From Phycisphaerae bacterium (GTDB lineage Bacteria; Planctomycetota; Phycisphaerae; Sedimentisphaerales; SM23-30), in the NCBI GenBank assembly GCA_021736565.1, contig JAIPFO010000034.1:1-16484 (forward strand): DNA of 16,484 nt, in the 5' to 3' direction. The notes beneath the pieces were generated by a model. That model was given only the letters and a program-made list of their open reading frames with translations, was not told the origin of the DNA and did no database searches. Shown piece after piece: positions 8,488-16,034 of the stretch. A program made the translations under genes and the position numbers. Each line of letters begins with the position of its first letter. Positions within the stretch are counted from its first letter, which is position 1.

Positions 8488-9258
8488 ATGGTAGATCGAC
8501 GCAATTTTCTTAAACGCAGTGCCGTGGCCGCAGGTACGATCGCTCTCTGCGATACGGCCTCCGCGAGCGAACCTCGCGACAATCTCTCTCGGGTCGATGG
8601 TTACAATTACCGTCTGCCCGCCTTTAAAAAGGGCAGTCGCCTTCTTTTTCAGGGCGACTCGATTACCGATATGAATTGGGGTCGCAATCAGAACGATCGC
8701 AATCATTATCTCGGCCACAGTTACGTGTATCTCATTGCTGCCCGGCTCGGCGTGGACATGCCCCAGATGCAGCTGGATTTCTACAATCGCGGGATCAGCG
8801 GCCATAAAGTTTCCGACCTGCGCAAGCGTTGGCAGAAAGACGCCATCGGTATGAAACCCGAGTTGCTCAGCATTCTCATTGGCACCAATGATGTCGGCAG
8901 TGGCGTGCAGGCCGATGCCTTTGAATCCGACTATCGCCACATTCTTGATGCCAGCTTCAAGGCCAACCCTTCGCTTCGACTGGTGTTAATGGACCCCTTT
9001 GTTCTGCGATCCGGCCGATTGAAAGAGGAGAAGGCGTGGAGACCCCGCCGTACGGCGACCGACAAACTCCGGGTGGTTGTCGCCCAACTGGCCAGGGACT
9101 ATAACGCGGTTCACATCAAGACCCAGGACATTTTCGATCTCGCCGCTAAAGCGGCCACCCCGGAACAATGGATATGGGATGGGATTCATCCCCTGCCCCA
9201 GGGGCACGAGCTGATCGCACGCAATTGGCTGCAGGAAGTAAGTGTCCGTTGGATGTAG
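8488..9258 (+). CDS. Tat-exported SGNH/GDSL-family esterase
   Basis: 256 residues. The N-terminus MVDRRNFLKRSAVAAG is a twin-arginine signal, so the enzyme is probably folded before export. All SGNH blocks are visible: block I QGDSITD with nucleophile S58, block II NRGISG (about 100-105, Gly oxyanion), block III G132-T-N-D135 and block V D231-G-I-H234-P, giving a Ser58-Asp231-His234 triad. Similar planctomycete enzymes are annotated as acyl or acetylxylan-type carbohydrate esterases, so deacylation of a polysaccharide is the likely role; the ester itself cannot be read from the sequence. CAGGAGAT shortly before the ATG is a good ribosome-binding site. The stop is 36 bases before the next sulfatase, which suggests co-transcription. 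The 229 bases upstream hold no gene, leaving room for an own promoter. Confidence 0.85.
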   Translation: MVDRRNFLKRSAVAAGTIALCDTASASEPRDNLSRVDGYNYRLPAFKKGSRLLFQGDSITDMNWGRNQNDRNHYLGHSYVYLIAARLGVDMPQMQLDFYNRGISGHKVSDLRKRWQKDAIGMKPELLSILIGTNDVGSGVQADAFESDYRHILDASFKANPSLRLVLMDPFVLRSGRLKEEKAWRPRRTATDKLRVVVAQLARDYNAVHIKTQDIFDLAAKAATPEQWIWDGIHPLPQGHELIARNWLQEVSVRWM

Positions 9259-9294
9259 TATGACACCTGATAAACGATCAAGGAGATAAAAAAT

Positions 9295-10806
9295 ATGAAC
9301 AGACGTAAATTTCTTAACAAGTGTAATGTAGTCGGAATCAGTCTTCTGACACCCTTTGGATCCCTGGCCCGTGGATCCGAAAAAGAGCCTGCCAAGGATT
9401 CACCCAATTTCATTCTGATCACCGCCGATGACCTCAATTATGATTCGGTCGGATGTTATGGTTGCAAAATTCCCGGCATCACTCCCCATCTTGACCGGAT
9501 GGCGAGCCAGGGCATGACATTCACCAATGCCCATGTCAATATTGCCGTTTGCCAGCCCAGCCGTCAATCCATCATGACCGGGCGATATCCGCATTGCAAC
9601 GGGGCCGAAGGATTTGAACCGATCGACCCGGACGTTCCAACCTTACAGGAAAGCCTCCATAACGCCGGCTATCTTAACGGTATTTTGGGAAAAGAAATTC
9701 ACCTGAGACCCAAAAATAAATATTGCTGGGATTTTTATATTACCCAAGGGCAACTGGCCTCCGGCGCCGGGATCGGCAGATCGCCGGAGCTGTATTATAG
9801 CTATTCAAAATCATTTTTTGAGCTGGCAAAAGATCAGAACAAACCCTTTTTCTTAATGGCCAATTTCCACGACCCTCATCGCCCCTTTGCCGGCAGCGAT
9901 CAGGAAAAAAGAGCCTGGGGGCACGATTTGCCCAAGGCCACCCGAAAAATCAAAAGCAGTGAAGTCCCCATTCCGGATTTCCTGCCGGACCTGCCGGGCA
10001 TCCGAAAGGAAGTCGCCGACTACTACACCTCGGTATATCGCTGCGACCAGTCAGTCGGGGCAGTGATCAGGGCATTAGAAGAGAGTGGCCTGCAAGAGAA
10101 TACGATCGTGATGTTTATCAGTGATAACGGCATGTCGGTTCCATTTTCCAAGGCAAACTGTTATCTTAACAGCACCAAAACACCCTGGCTGGTCACATGG
10201 CCCGGCCGGGTGACGCCGGGCTCGGTGGATTCAAAACACTTCATCTCGGGCATTGATTACATGCCGACGGTCCTGGATATTGCTGGAATCAAGGCGGTTG
10301 GTAAGATGAATGGATTCAGTTTTCTGCCCTTACTTTCTGGGAAAGATCAACAGGGACGACAATATGTATTCACCGAATTCCATAAAACGTTTGCCGGCCG
10401 GTGTTTTCCGATGCGATGCGTTCAAAATGAGCGGTTCGGTTATATATTTAATTTCTGGGCCGGAAAGACCAAACCCATGCGAATGGACTCCACCAGCGGG
10501 CTCACCTTTAAAGCCATGCAGGAGGCGGGGAAATCCAATCCACAAATCGCGGCCCGCGTCGCCTTATTTGAACACCGGGTCCCCGAAGAGTTTTATGATT
10601 TCAAAAATGACCCCGGCGCATTGCATAATCTGATTTCCGCCCCGCAATATCAAACTGACATTGAACAGATGCGGCGTGTGCTAAAAGATCAGATGGCCCG
10701 GACAAAGGACCTGGCACTGCCAGCCTTCGTCAATCGCGACAACCCCACCGCCCTTGACGATTTCATGAACGATCAGCAGACCCGGGCCCGACGCAAAAAA
10801 CAATAG
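9295..10806 (+). CDS. Tat-exported type I sulfatase (CQPSR type)
   Basis: 503 residues, a full-length sulfatase. The N-terminus MNRRKFLNK plus a hydrophobic stretch is a twin-arginine signal. Metal ligands D45-D46 (ITADDLNYD), the formylglycine motif C86-Q-P-S-R90 with QSIMTGRYP, and D277-N278-G (FISDNGMSV) are all present, and the C-terminal FYDFKNDPGALHNLI is typical. The Q in CQPSR and the segment KANCYLNSTKTPWLVTWPG recall the subgroup that includes N-sulfoglucosamine sulfohydrolase-like enzymes; this is a subgroup hint from memory, not a substrate call. Activation needs a formylglycine-generating or anaerobic maturase, and none is in the window. A strong AAGGAG (9280-9285), nine bases before the ATG, decides the start. 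The gene ends nine bases from the convergent rlmN stop with no room for a separate terminator. Confidence 0.9.
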   Translation: MNRRKFLNKCNVVGISLLTPFGSLARGSEKEPAKDSPNFILITADDLNYDSVGCYGCKIPGITPHLDRMASQGMTFTNAHVNIAVCQPSRQSIMTGRYPHCNGAEGFEPIDPDVPTLQESLHNAGYLNGILGKEIHLRPKNKYCWDFYITQGQLASGAGIGRSPELYYSYSKSFFELAKDQNKPFFLMANFHDPHRPFAGSDQEKRAWGHDLPKATRKIKSSEVPIPDFLPDLPGIRKEVADYYTSVYRCDQSVGAVIRALEESGLQENTIVMFISDNGMSVPFSKANCYLNSTKTPWLVTWPGRVTPGSVDSKHFISGIDYMPTVLDIAGIKAVGKMNGFSFLPLLSGKDQQGRQYVFTEFHKTFAGRCFPMRCVQNERFGYIFNFWAGKTKPMRMDSTSGLTFKAMQEAGKSNPQIAARVALFEHRVPEEFYDFKNDPGALHNLISAPQYQTDIEQMRRVLKDQMARTKDLALPAFVNRDNPTALDDFMNDQQTRARRKKQ

Positions 10807-10815
10807 CCCCCCGGG

Positions 10816-11904
10816 TTACCGGCCCAACAGCCCCAGCTGCCCGCAAGCCGCCTGGATCGTCTCGCCCCGCTTATAGCGCACAGTTGTTGTGATCTTTGCC
10901 TGTTCCAGGATATCCATGAACACCTGCACCTGCATTCGCCCGGCGGTTTGAAAACCACATCCTTCAAACTCGTTAAATTCGATCAGATTCACCGAGGCGT
11001 TAACGTCCGTTAATAACGCGACGATCGCCCGTGCATCCTCGGCCGAATCGTTTATCCCCTTCAGCAGGCAATATTCGAACATCACCCGCCGCCGGGTCTT
11101 TGCCTGATAGGCCTTGACCGCAGCGATGATCGCCGCCAGCGAATACCGCCTGGCACTGGCCATGATCTCACCCCGGCGCTGATCGTCAGCAGAATGCAGC
11201 GAGACCGCCAGGTTCACCGGCAATCCCTCATCGGCCAGCCGTATGATCCCCTCGGGGATCCCACAGGTCGATACCGTCAGTCGCCTGGGTGCCATATTCC
11301 GCCCGGCGTAATGATGCAGGATCCGCAGCGACCGGAGGACCTCCTCATAATTATCAAACGGTTCGCCCATCCCCATATAAACGACATTATCGATGGGCCC
11401 GCAATCGGCGGCGATCCGGTTGACCTGACCGGCCATTTCACCGGCCGTCAAATGACGCCCAAACCCCATCCGCCCTGTTGCGCAAAACGCACACCCCATC
11501 CGGCAGCCCACCTGGCAGGACAGGCACACCGTCGTTCGGCCATTCAACTGCATCAATACCGATTCGACCCGGGCCTCATCCTCCATCTCAAAAAGATACT
11601 TCACCGTCCCATCCGGGTCAACCTGCTGATCAACCACCCGCACTCGCGAGACAAAATACCCCCGCTGACTCAAAGCCTCCTTAGCCTTTTGCGATAAATC
11701 GGCGATTTCCTCGATCTGGGCCACATCGCCCAACTGGACCGCCGAAAATATCGCCCGGGCCATAGGTTTCTTCCCCCCCACCGCCGCGGCAACCCCCGCA
11801 ATCTCCTCAAATGTCATATTTGTTAAATTCTTATCCATTTGAGAAGTATTAAAACCACTATTTCGCCAAAAGTCAATAAGATGTCGGCTGATATGCAATG
11901 GCAT
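10816..11904 (-). CDS. rlmN: 23S rRNA (adenine-2503-C2)-methyltransferase, radical SAM
   Basis: 362 residues. RlmN uses two S-adenosylmethionine molecules to methylate C2 of A2503 in 23S rRNA (and A37 of some tRNAs) in the cytoplasm. The radical SAM cluster motif C134-x3-C138-x2-C141 (GCRMGCAFC) is clear. The two catalytic cysteines are C127 (seven residues before C134, as in E. coli RlmN) and C354 (AACGQL). GMGEPFDNY, VSTCGIP and LAVSLHSADD are family hallmarks. The start is uncertain: at 11904 a GGTGAT five bases upstream pairs well with the 16S 3' end, while M23 (11838) is where family homology begins but has no visible ribosome-binding site. A perfect palindrome covers the 11904 start. 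This housekeeping gene lies at the end of an accessory locus, so the locus may have been inserted beside it. Confidence 0.93.
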   Translation of the reverse strand: MPLHISRHLIDFWRNSGFNTSQMDKNLTNMTFEEIAGVAAAVGGKKPMARAIFSAVQLGDVAQIEEIADLSQKAKEALSQRGYFVSRVRVVDQQVDPDGTVKYLFEMEDEARVESVLMQLNGRTTVCLSCQVGCRMGCAFCATGRMGFGRHLTAGEMAGQVNRIAADCGPIDNVVYMGMGEPFDNYEEVLRSLRILHHYAGRNMAPRRLTVSTCGIPEGIIRLADEGLPVNLAVSLHSADDQRRGEIMASARRYSLAAIIAAVKAYQAKTRRRVMFEYCLLKGINDSAEDARAIVALLTDVNASVNLIEFNEFEGCGFQTAGRMQVQVFMDILEQAKITTTVRYKRGETIQAACGQLGLLGR

Positions 11905-11913
11905 TGCATATCA
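11889..11913. promoter_or_regulatory. Perfect 12+1+12 palindrome over the rlmN start
   Basis: The left arm TGATATGCAATG (11889-11900), a single central G (11901) and the right arm CATTGCATATCA (11902-11913) are exact reverse complements. The palindrome includes the rlmN start codon at 11904-11902 and runs into the GGTGAT ribosome-binding site. It could be a protein operator (a dyad of this size suits a dimeric regulator) or, in mRNA, a hairpin hiding the start. If it is an operator, translation may instead begin at 11838. The symmetry is directly visible; the role is inference. Confidence 0.5.
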
Positions 11914-12049
11914 CCCGATGTTTTTTCCTGGATCAGAGATATTTAAGCAATAAACGTCCTATAACCCGAGCTGGCGTTGGTATCACTCCAAACATAGCGT
12001 TCAATCCCGTTGGCCTAAAATGCAAGTCCTTTTAATTAAAGACGTTACA

Positions 12050-12071
12050 TGACCCTGGCCCCGACAGGTCA
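12050..12071 (-). terminator. Weak hairpin at the end of the esterase gene
   Basis: Read on the minus strand, TGACCTG (12071-12065) and CAGGGTCA (12057-12050) pair with one bulged base around a seven-base loop, TCGGGGC. The stem begins at the esterase stop codon itself. No T tract follows, so a classical intrinsic terminator is not supported. It may only mark the transcript end or be coincidental. Confidence 0.25.
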
Positions 12072-13082
12072 ATCGGGCTCGATCATTAAGACCGCCGGAC
12101 GGTCTTCAATTTTTATTTTCTCAATGGTGATCAGCCCCAGGTCATCCGGACAAACCTGGCCGGTTTGTAAAATGTTCTCACCACGCACCATGCACCATTT
12201 ATATTGTTTAGTCTGATCGACCTTAAAGTGTTGCAGGCGTCTCAACGTCACACAGGTTAGCGACGATTCAGGTGTATCGACAGGTTTTTTAAGTTCTTTT
12301 TGAGTGACCAGCCGAAGTTCCATTTCAAATCGTTTGGGGGCATCCTTAATATTGCGCCAGCGGAAGTAGCCGTTTATCTGCCCTTTCTGATCTGCGGCTT
12401 CCTTCTTCATGAAGCCAGGGTATTTCTGATCGGTCGTCGCACCGGCAAAGACCGGGTAGGCTTCATTTTTGACAATATCGAGCCAGGGGAACTCAATGAC
12501 AACCGATTCACTCTTGCGAGCATCCGCAGTGTGACCAAATGGCCCCCAGGCATAAATGGTGAGGTACTTGTTTTCATCCATATAAGCGAGAAAATCTTCC
12601 TGACCTTTGGCCCAGCCATCGATATGGCTTGAGAAATTGACGACCGGCGCCGGTTCAGGATGCGGCGTATTTTTCATACGGTGGAACATATGTTCAACGC
12701 CTGCAGGCACCATGACATTCATGGACGCGAAAATATCGCCCCGGCATAAACCAGTTCCCAGGCTTCCCGAACCGCCCATCGAAACACCGGACAGATAGAT
12801 TCGATTACGGTTGATGTCATATTTCTGCACAACCCATTCGATCGTTGAAAGCACTCTCTTTTCGGTCGGGGTCAAACAATCTTTATAAGTCTCACCAGAC
12901 CGTTTAATGTTATGATAGCCCCACCACCAGTCATTTTTCCGGTTGTTACGACAATCGAGATACAGCAGGGTAAAATCATCACCGCCGTAGAAATGCATGA
13001 GCCCTTCCTTAGCGGCTAATCCGGCGGTCATGGCCTTGTCACCACTTTTTCCGGCACCGTGGAGAATAACACGCAACGGCAC
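12069..13082 (-). CDS. Alpha/beta-hydrolase (CE1/PHB-depolymerase-like) esterase, 3' part of a frameshifted fusion
   Basis: 337 codons from GTG 13082. The frame opens directly at beta-strand VILHGAGKSG (oxyanion-hole HG). It has nucleophile elbow G99-V-S101-M-G-G104, a likely acid D155 (SSHIDGWA) and H184 in GPFGHTA, so the hydrolase core is complete from that strand onward. About 110 C-terminal residues form an added beta-rich region. Likely role: a secreted carbohydrate or feruloyl-type esterase. The part has no signal peptide and no ribosome-binding site of its own, and the preceding strands (YENNQRDYFNVVP) are encoded in the upstream frame, ahead of the A9 run. I therefore read it as the second half of the DUF1080 gene. 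A one-base frameshift at 13082-13091 yields a continuous 779-residue protein. Independent translation from GTG is the less likely alternative. Confidence 0.7.
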   Translation of the reverse strand: MPLRVILHGAGKSGDKAMTAGLAAKEGLMHFYGGDDFTLLYLDCRNNRKNDWWWGYHNIKRSGETYKDCLTPTEKRVLSTIEWVVQKYDINRNRIYLSGVSMGGSGSLGTGLCRGDIFASMNVMVPAGVEHMFHRMKNTPHPEPAPVVNFSSHIDGWAKGQEDFLAYMDENKYLTIYAWGPFGHTADARKSESVVIEFPWLDIVKNEAYPVFAGATTDQKYPGFMKKEAADQKGQINGYFRWRNIKDAPKRFEMELRLVTQKELKKPVDTPESSLTCVTLRRLQHFKVDQTKQYKWCMVRGENILQTGQVCPDDLGLITIEKIKIEDRPAVLMIEPD

Positions 13083-14407
13083 TTTTTTTTTACATCGACA
13101 GCAGGTACCACGTTGAAGTAATCACGCTGGTTATTTTCATATCCCCAATCGGGATGGCTGTCATGCTCATAACGCAGCACTTTTCGGCCTTCAATTGTTT
13201 TTTCTTCGATAAGGTCAACGTTACCCATGCCGAAAGAGACCGGGGCAGGTTTTGGTTTGTCAGGCAACGGGGTGACTACCCAGATATTACGGTAAACAAC
13301 CGGATTGGTGTGGTCCTGGAGGAAGATGGGCCCCAGGGGATTGGTCAGTGGCGATGTTATTGGGGCCGATGTGGTGTAGTCCTTGGGCAATTCCAGGCCG
13401 TCGTCGTCGGGACTGCCGTGAACATAAACGCCGTTGAGTCTCACTTTAATTCGGGGCCAGGCAATACGTTTACCATCGGTATCGAATTTTGCGGCGGTAA
13501 AGTCAACATCATACGTTTGCCAGGCGAGCGGGGGCAGACACATGTTCAGTTTAGGCGGAGAGACCGAATAGATACCGCCGCATTCGTTGTCCCAGCCTTC
13601 AAGGGCAAAGGAATCGAGTACCTGGGTTTCCCAGCGGCCGCTGTGATAAACACCGCTGTTACCGCGTCCCTGCCCTCGGGCGGCGGGCATGTAAGGGGTG
13701 CGGAATTCCAGATGAAGTGAGTAGTCCGCAAACTGCTGCTTCGTGGTACAGCCGGTGGCCCTTAGATGACCATTTTCAACTTTTCCATTTATCCAGTGCT
13801 CTGCGGAGTTGCCGTCAAAGAGGACGACCGCACCTTTTGGCGGCTTGGCAGCCAGGGTAGGGCTCTTGCGTTCGATACGCGGGAGCTGGATTATATTTCC
13901 ATCCTCAATGGTTAACAGAAACTTACCTTTTTGAATTATTCCGCTATATTTTGCGTTGGCCGGTTTTTTATCCTTACTGAAGGGTTTAAATGTAATCTTG
14001 TCGCCATCGCGTGTGCCCTTGAGCATGGTACGACCTTTACCGCGAACCCATCCGGTGCCCGGCAGGCCGCCTTCGAGAACGTAGGCGTCAAACTGACCGT
14101 CCCCGAGAGCCACAACCTGCACACCAAACGGGGAGTCGCATTTGGCACTGCATTTGGCGTTGCATTTGGCGCTGCATTTGGCACTGCATTTGGCACTGCA
14201 TTTGGCACTGCATTTGGCACTGCATTTAGCGATGCCATATTCGCCCTGAATACAGAAATCCGGGTCTTCTTTTTTGGCAAGCTCGGGGTCGGTCCAGGGC
14301 TTGTGCTTGCCACTGGCGGCTTGCAACTGGTCAAGTGCCATTAATGCCGTAAATAAACTTACCAGAAAAACGATAGTTAGCTTACATTTTGTTGTTTTCA
14401 ATGTCAT
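13028..14407 (-). CDS. Exported DUF1080 (3-keto-disaccharide hydrolase) protein with a Lys-Cys-Ser-Ala array; 5' part of a frameshifted fusion
   Basis: 459 codons. A Sec signal peptide (hydrophobic about 11-24, likely cleavage after LQA, residue 30) is followed by QGEYGIAKC and a tandem array of eight Cys in AKCS-type units. Next comes a small domain (FGVQVVALGDGQFDAYVLEGGLPG), then DUF1080 from about 190: VVLFDGNSAEHW, GNSGVYHSGRWETQVLDSF, PLAWQTYDVDF, IKVRLNGV and GPIFLQDHTNPVVYRNIW. DUF1080 is a concanavalin-like fold, and some members cleave 3-keto-glycosides. From about residue 385 the sequence becomes the N-terminus of an alpha/beta-hydrolase, then the frame leaves that domain after V439-K-K-K442 and ends 17 codons later in CRCVLFSTVPEKVVTRP. 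AAGGAG (14421-14416), eight bases before the ATG, sets the start. The sulfatase gene 78 bases upstream is probably co-transcribed. Confidence 0.75.
   Translation of the reverse strand: MTLKTTKCKLTIVFLVSLFTALMALDQLQAASGKHKPWTDPELAKKEDPDFCIQGEYGIAKCSAKCSAKCSAKCSAKCSAKCNAKCSAKCDSPFGVQVVALGDGQFDAYVLEGGLPGTGWVRGKGRTMLKGTRDGDKITFKPFSKDKKPANAKYSGIIQKGKFLLTIEDGNIIQLPRIERKSPTLAAKPPKGAVVLFDGNSAEHWINGKVENGHLRATGCTTKQQFADYSLHLEFRTPYMPAARGQGRGNSGVYHSGRWETQVLDSFALEGWDNECGGIYSVSPPKLNMCLPPLAWQTYDVDFTAAKFDTDGKRIAWPRIKVRLNGVYVHGSPDDDGLELPKDYTTSAPITSPLTNPLGPIFLQDHTNPVVYRNIWVVTPLPDKPKPAPVSFGMGNVDLIEEKTIEGRKVLRYEHDSHPDWGYENNQRDYFNVVPAVDVKKKCRCVLFSTVPEKVVTRP
13082..13091 (-). other. A9 run with slippery heptamer A AAA AAG (frameshift site)
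   Basis: Read on the minus strand the bases are nine A followed by G. In the DUF1080 frame the codons are GTA AAA AAA AAG, which contain A AAA AAG, the heptamer used for -1 frameshifting in E. coli dnaX and in some IS elements. A -1 slip, or one extra A by transcriptional slippage, moves reading into GTG CCG TTG and the esterase. Bases 13082-13076 and 13060-13054 could pair (seven pairs, two of them wobble) right after the heptamer, closer than is usual for a stimulator. A sequencing error in the homopolymer would look the same. Confidence 0.55.
14138..14233 (-). repeat. Eight-unit 12-bp tandem repeat encoding a Lys-Cys-Ser-Ala array
   Basis: Eight consecutive 12-bp units on the plus strand; five are exactly GCATTTGGCACT (units 1, 4-7) and three vary at one to four bases (units 2, 3 and 8). 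On the coding strand they give repeated AKCS, with one AKCN and a final AKCD, so eight Cys at four-residue spacing. The unit is a multiple of three, so unit gain or loss would change array length without shifting the frame. The array lies between the signal peptide and the first folded region of the DUF1080 protein. Confidence 0.9.
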
Positions 14408-14484
14408 TGTGATTGCTCCTTGTTGCCGAACAACGGACTTGGGAGGTCGTCTCCCGGCCGGGTTCGATTATTAATATTTCTTAT

Positions 14485-15855
14485 TCAGCCGGGCACTCGG
14501 ATGGGGGCCGGCATCTTTCCATTAAGCGGTAATGATTCGCCCAGGTCCTTTCGCATGGTTTCCAGCTGCGCTCGCAATTGTTTTTTCCTGGCCGCATACT
14601 TTGGATCGTCGATCAGGTTCTTAAGTTGATAGGGATCATTCTTCAAATCATACATCACCCAGTCGCCTGCGAAATGATAGGCATAGGTCCATTCCCGGGT
14701 GCGTATGCCGCGCCAGTCGGTTTTTGGCCCGCCGCCGGTATGAACATTAAACAGAAAAGCCGCATCGCGTTGGACCTGGGACTTACCAAGAAATGTTGCT
14801 GAATAATCCAGCCCCTGCACCTGCGGAGGAATGGCAATATCGCAAAGCCCCAGGAGGGTCGGCATAACATCCACCGACGAAACGATCCAGTCGCGACGCT
14901 GGCCCGCCTTGATCTTTCGAGGATAACGAAGGATGAACGGAATATTGATCGATTCTTCCCAGGGACGCTGTTTCAATCGATGCCCTTGCGAGCCGAGCAT
15001 GTCGCCATGATCGGAGGTGAACACTACGATCGTATCTTCAGAGACACCCGCCTGCTTGAGGGCCTCATCAATACGTCCCATACAGATGTCCAGACTGGTC
15101 GTCATCGCGTAGTACTGAAGCAGGTTCGTTGTCTTACCGCCAGGCACGTTTGGCCGGGCGGTCAGCGTTTTGTCCTTATACATCTCCAGATATTTTTTAG
15201 GTGCGATGTACGGGTTGTGGGGCGGCCCAAACGACAGGTACAGGCAGAAGGGCACCTGCTTATTCTTCTTGATAAACTCAATGGCCAGGTCGGTTTGTAC
15301 CTCCGGCTCCCAGCCCGGTATGCGAATGGATTCCGTGGAATCATTCACCCAGTATTCAGGCTTGGAATGCTGATGTGAGCAATTGCGAACCGCCCAGAAA
15401 TCCCAGCCGCGCCGGCTCTTTGCGTCCACGGGATTACTGCGGTTTCCCGCTAAATGCCATTTACCGATGTAACCGGTGGTATAGCCCTGCTTCTTCATCA
15501 ACTCGGAGATAAGCGTCTCGCTATCCGGCAGCCGGATATCGTTGTGAACGACGCCGGTCGTATGACTGTAGCGTCCGGTCATCAGATGGGCGCGGTCTGG
15601 CGTGCACACCGGCTGGCATGACACCGCATTGGTCACCAGCACCCCGTCACCGGCAAGTTTATCCAGATGGGGGGTGATCACCTGCGTGTTCCCCATGCAA
15701 CCCATGGCATGCGCACGCATTTGATCGGCGAACACAAAGACGATATTGGGACGTTTGGCCGACGGGTGTGCCGCCAGCAGCTCGCTTCCCACAGCCGCCA
15801 CAGGTATTGCCGCAGCCACCGTCCGGATAAATTGACGTCTATTCAATGTTTTCAT
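14485..15855 (-). CDS. Tat-exported type I sulfatase (CTPDR motif)
   Basis: I take M at 15855, giving MKTLNRRQFIRTVAAA, a clean twin-arginine signal; a longer frame reaches 15894 but would add 13 residues ahead of it. From this start the protein has 456 residues. It carries D44 in FVFADQMRA (DQ rather than DD, common in some subfamilies), the formylglycine region C84-T-P-D-R88 followed by AHLMTGRYSH, GYIGKWHLAG, PPHNPY, D282-H283-G (FTSDHGDMLGSQG) and a C-terminal MYDLKNDPYQLKNL. All ligand positions look intact, so it should be active if matured. The Asp in CTPDR replaces the usual Ser of CxPSR but still fits CxPxR. It lies between a GH106-like gene and the DUF1080-esterase, all on one strand with short gaps, suggesting one operon. 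The substrate is unknown. Confidence 0.9.
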   Translation of the reverse strand: MKTLNRRQFIRTVAAAIPVAAVGSELLAAHPSAKRPNIVFVFADQMRAHAMGCMGNTQVITPHLDKLAGDGVLVTNAVSCQPVCTPDRAHLMTGRYSHTTGVVHNDIRLPDSETLISELMKKQGYTTGYIGKWHLAGNRSNPVDAKSRRGWDFWAVRNCSHQHSKPEYWVNDSTESIRIPGWEPEVQTDLAIEFIKKNKQVPFCLYLSFGPPHNPYIAPKKYLEMYKDKTLTARPNVPGGKTTNLLQYYAMTTSLDICMGRIDEALKQAGVSEDTIVVFTSDHGDMLGSQGHRLKQRPWEESINIPFILRYPRKIKAGQRRDWIVSSVDVMPTLLGLCDIAIPPQVQGLDYSATFLGKSQVQRDAAFLFNVHTGGGPKTDWRGIRTREWTYAYHFAGDWVMYDLKNDPYQLKNLIDDPKYAARKKQLRAQLETMRKDLGESLPLNGKMPAPIRVPG

Positions 15856-16034
15856 GCCCATATCTTCGATGATCATATACTCCCAGAGTGTCATTTGATC
15901 GGACTACACATAACGTAAAGCATTAAATCGAAAAGACTTAGATGCCGCTGAAACGGGCCTGTTCAACTGAGGCAAGTCCACACCCCAGCCCAATGGGAGA
16001 ACTCACTTCTCATCGCAATATACCATAATGGTTA

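Noticed and set aside
14138..14233. CRISPR-like or regulatory repeat array
   Set aside because: The 12-bp units are contiguous with no spacers and are in frame within a coding region.
13931..14344. Plus-strand frame with a repeated Ala-Phe-Gly-Thr pattern opposite the Cys-rich array
   Set aside because: It is the antisense reading of the 12-bp repeat inside a well-supported minus-strand gene. It has no ribosome-binding site and no recognisable domain.
14436..14458. GGGAG/CTCCC hairpin between the sulfatase and DUF1080 genes as a terminator
   Set aside because: Five-pair stem without a T tract, and the gap to the next ribosome-binding site is short, so read-through in an operon is more likely.
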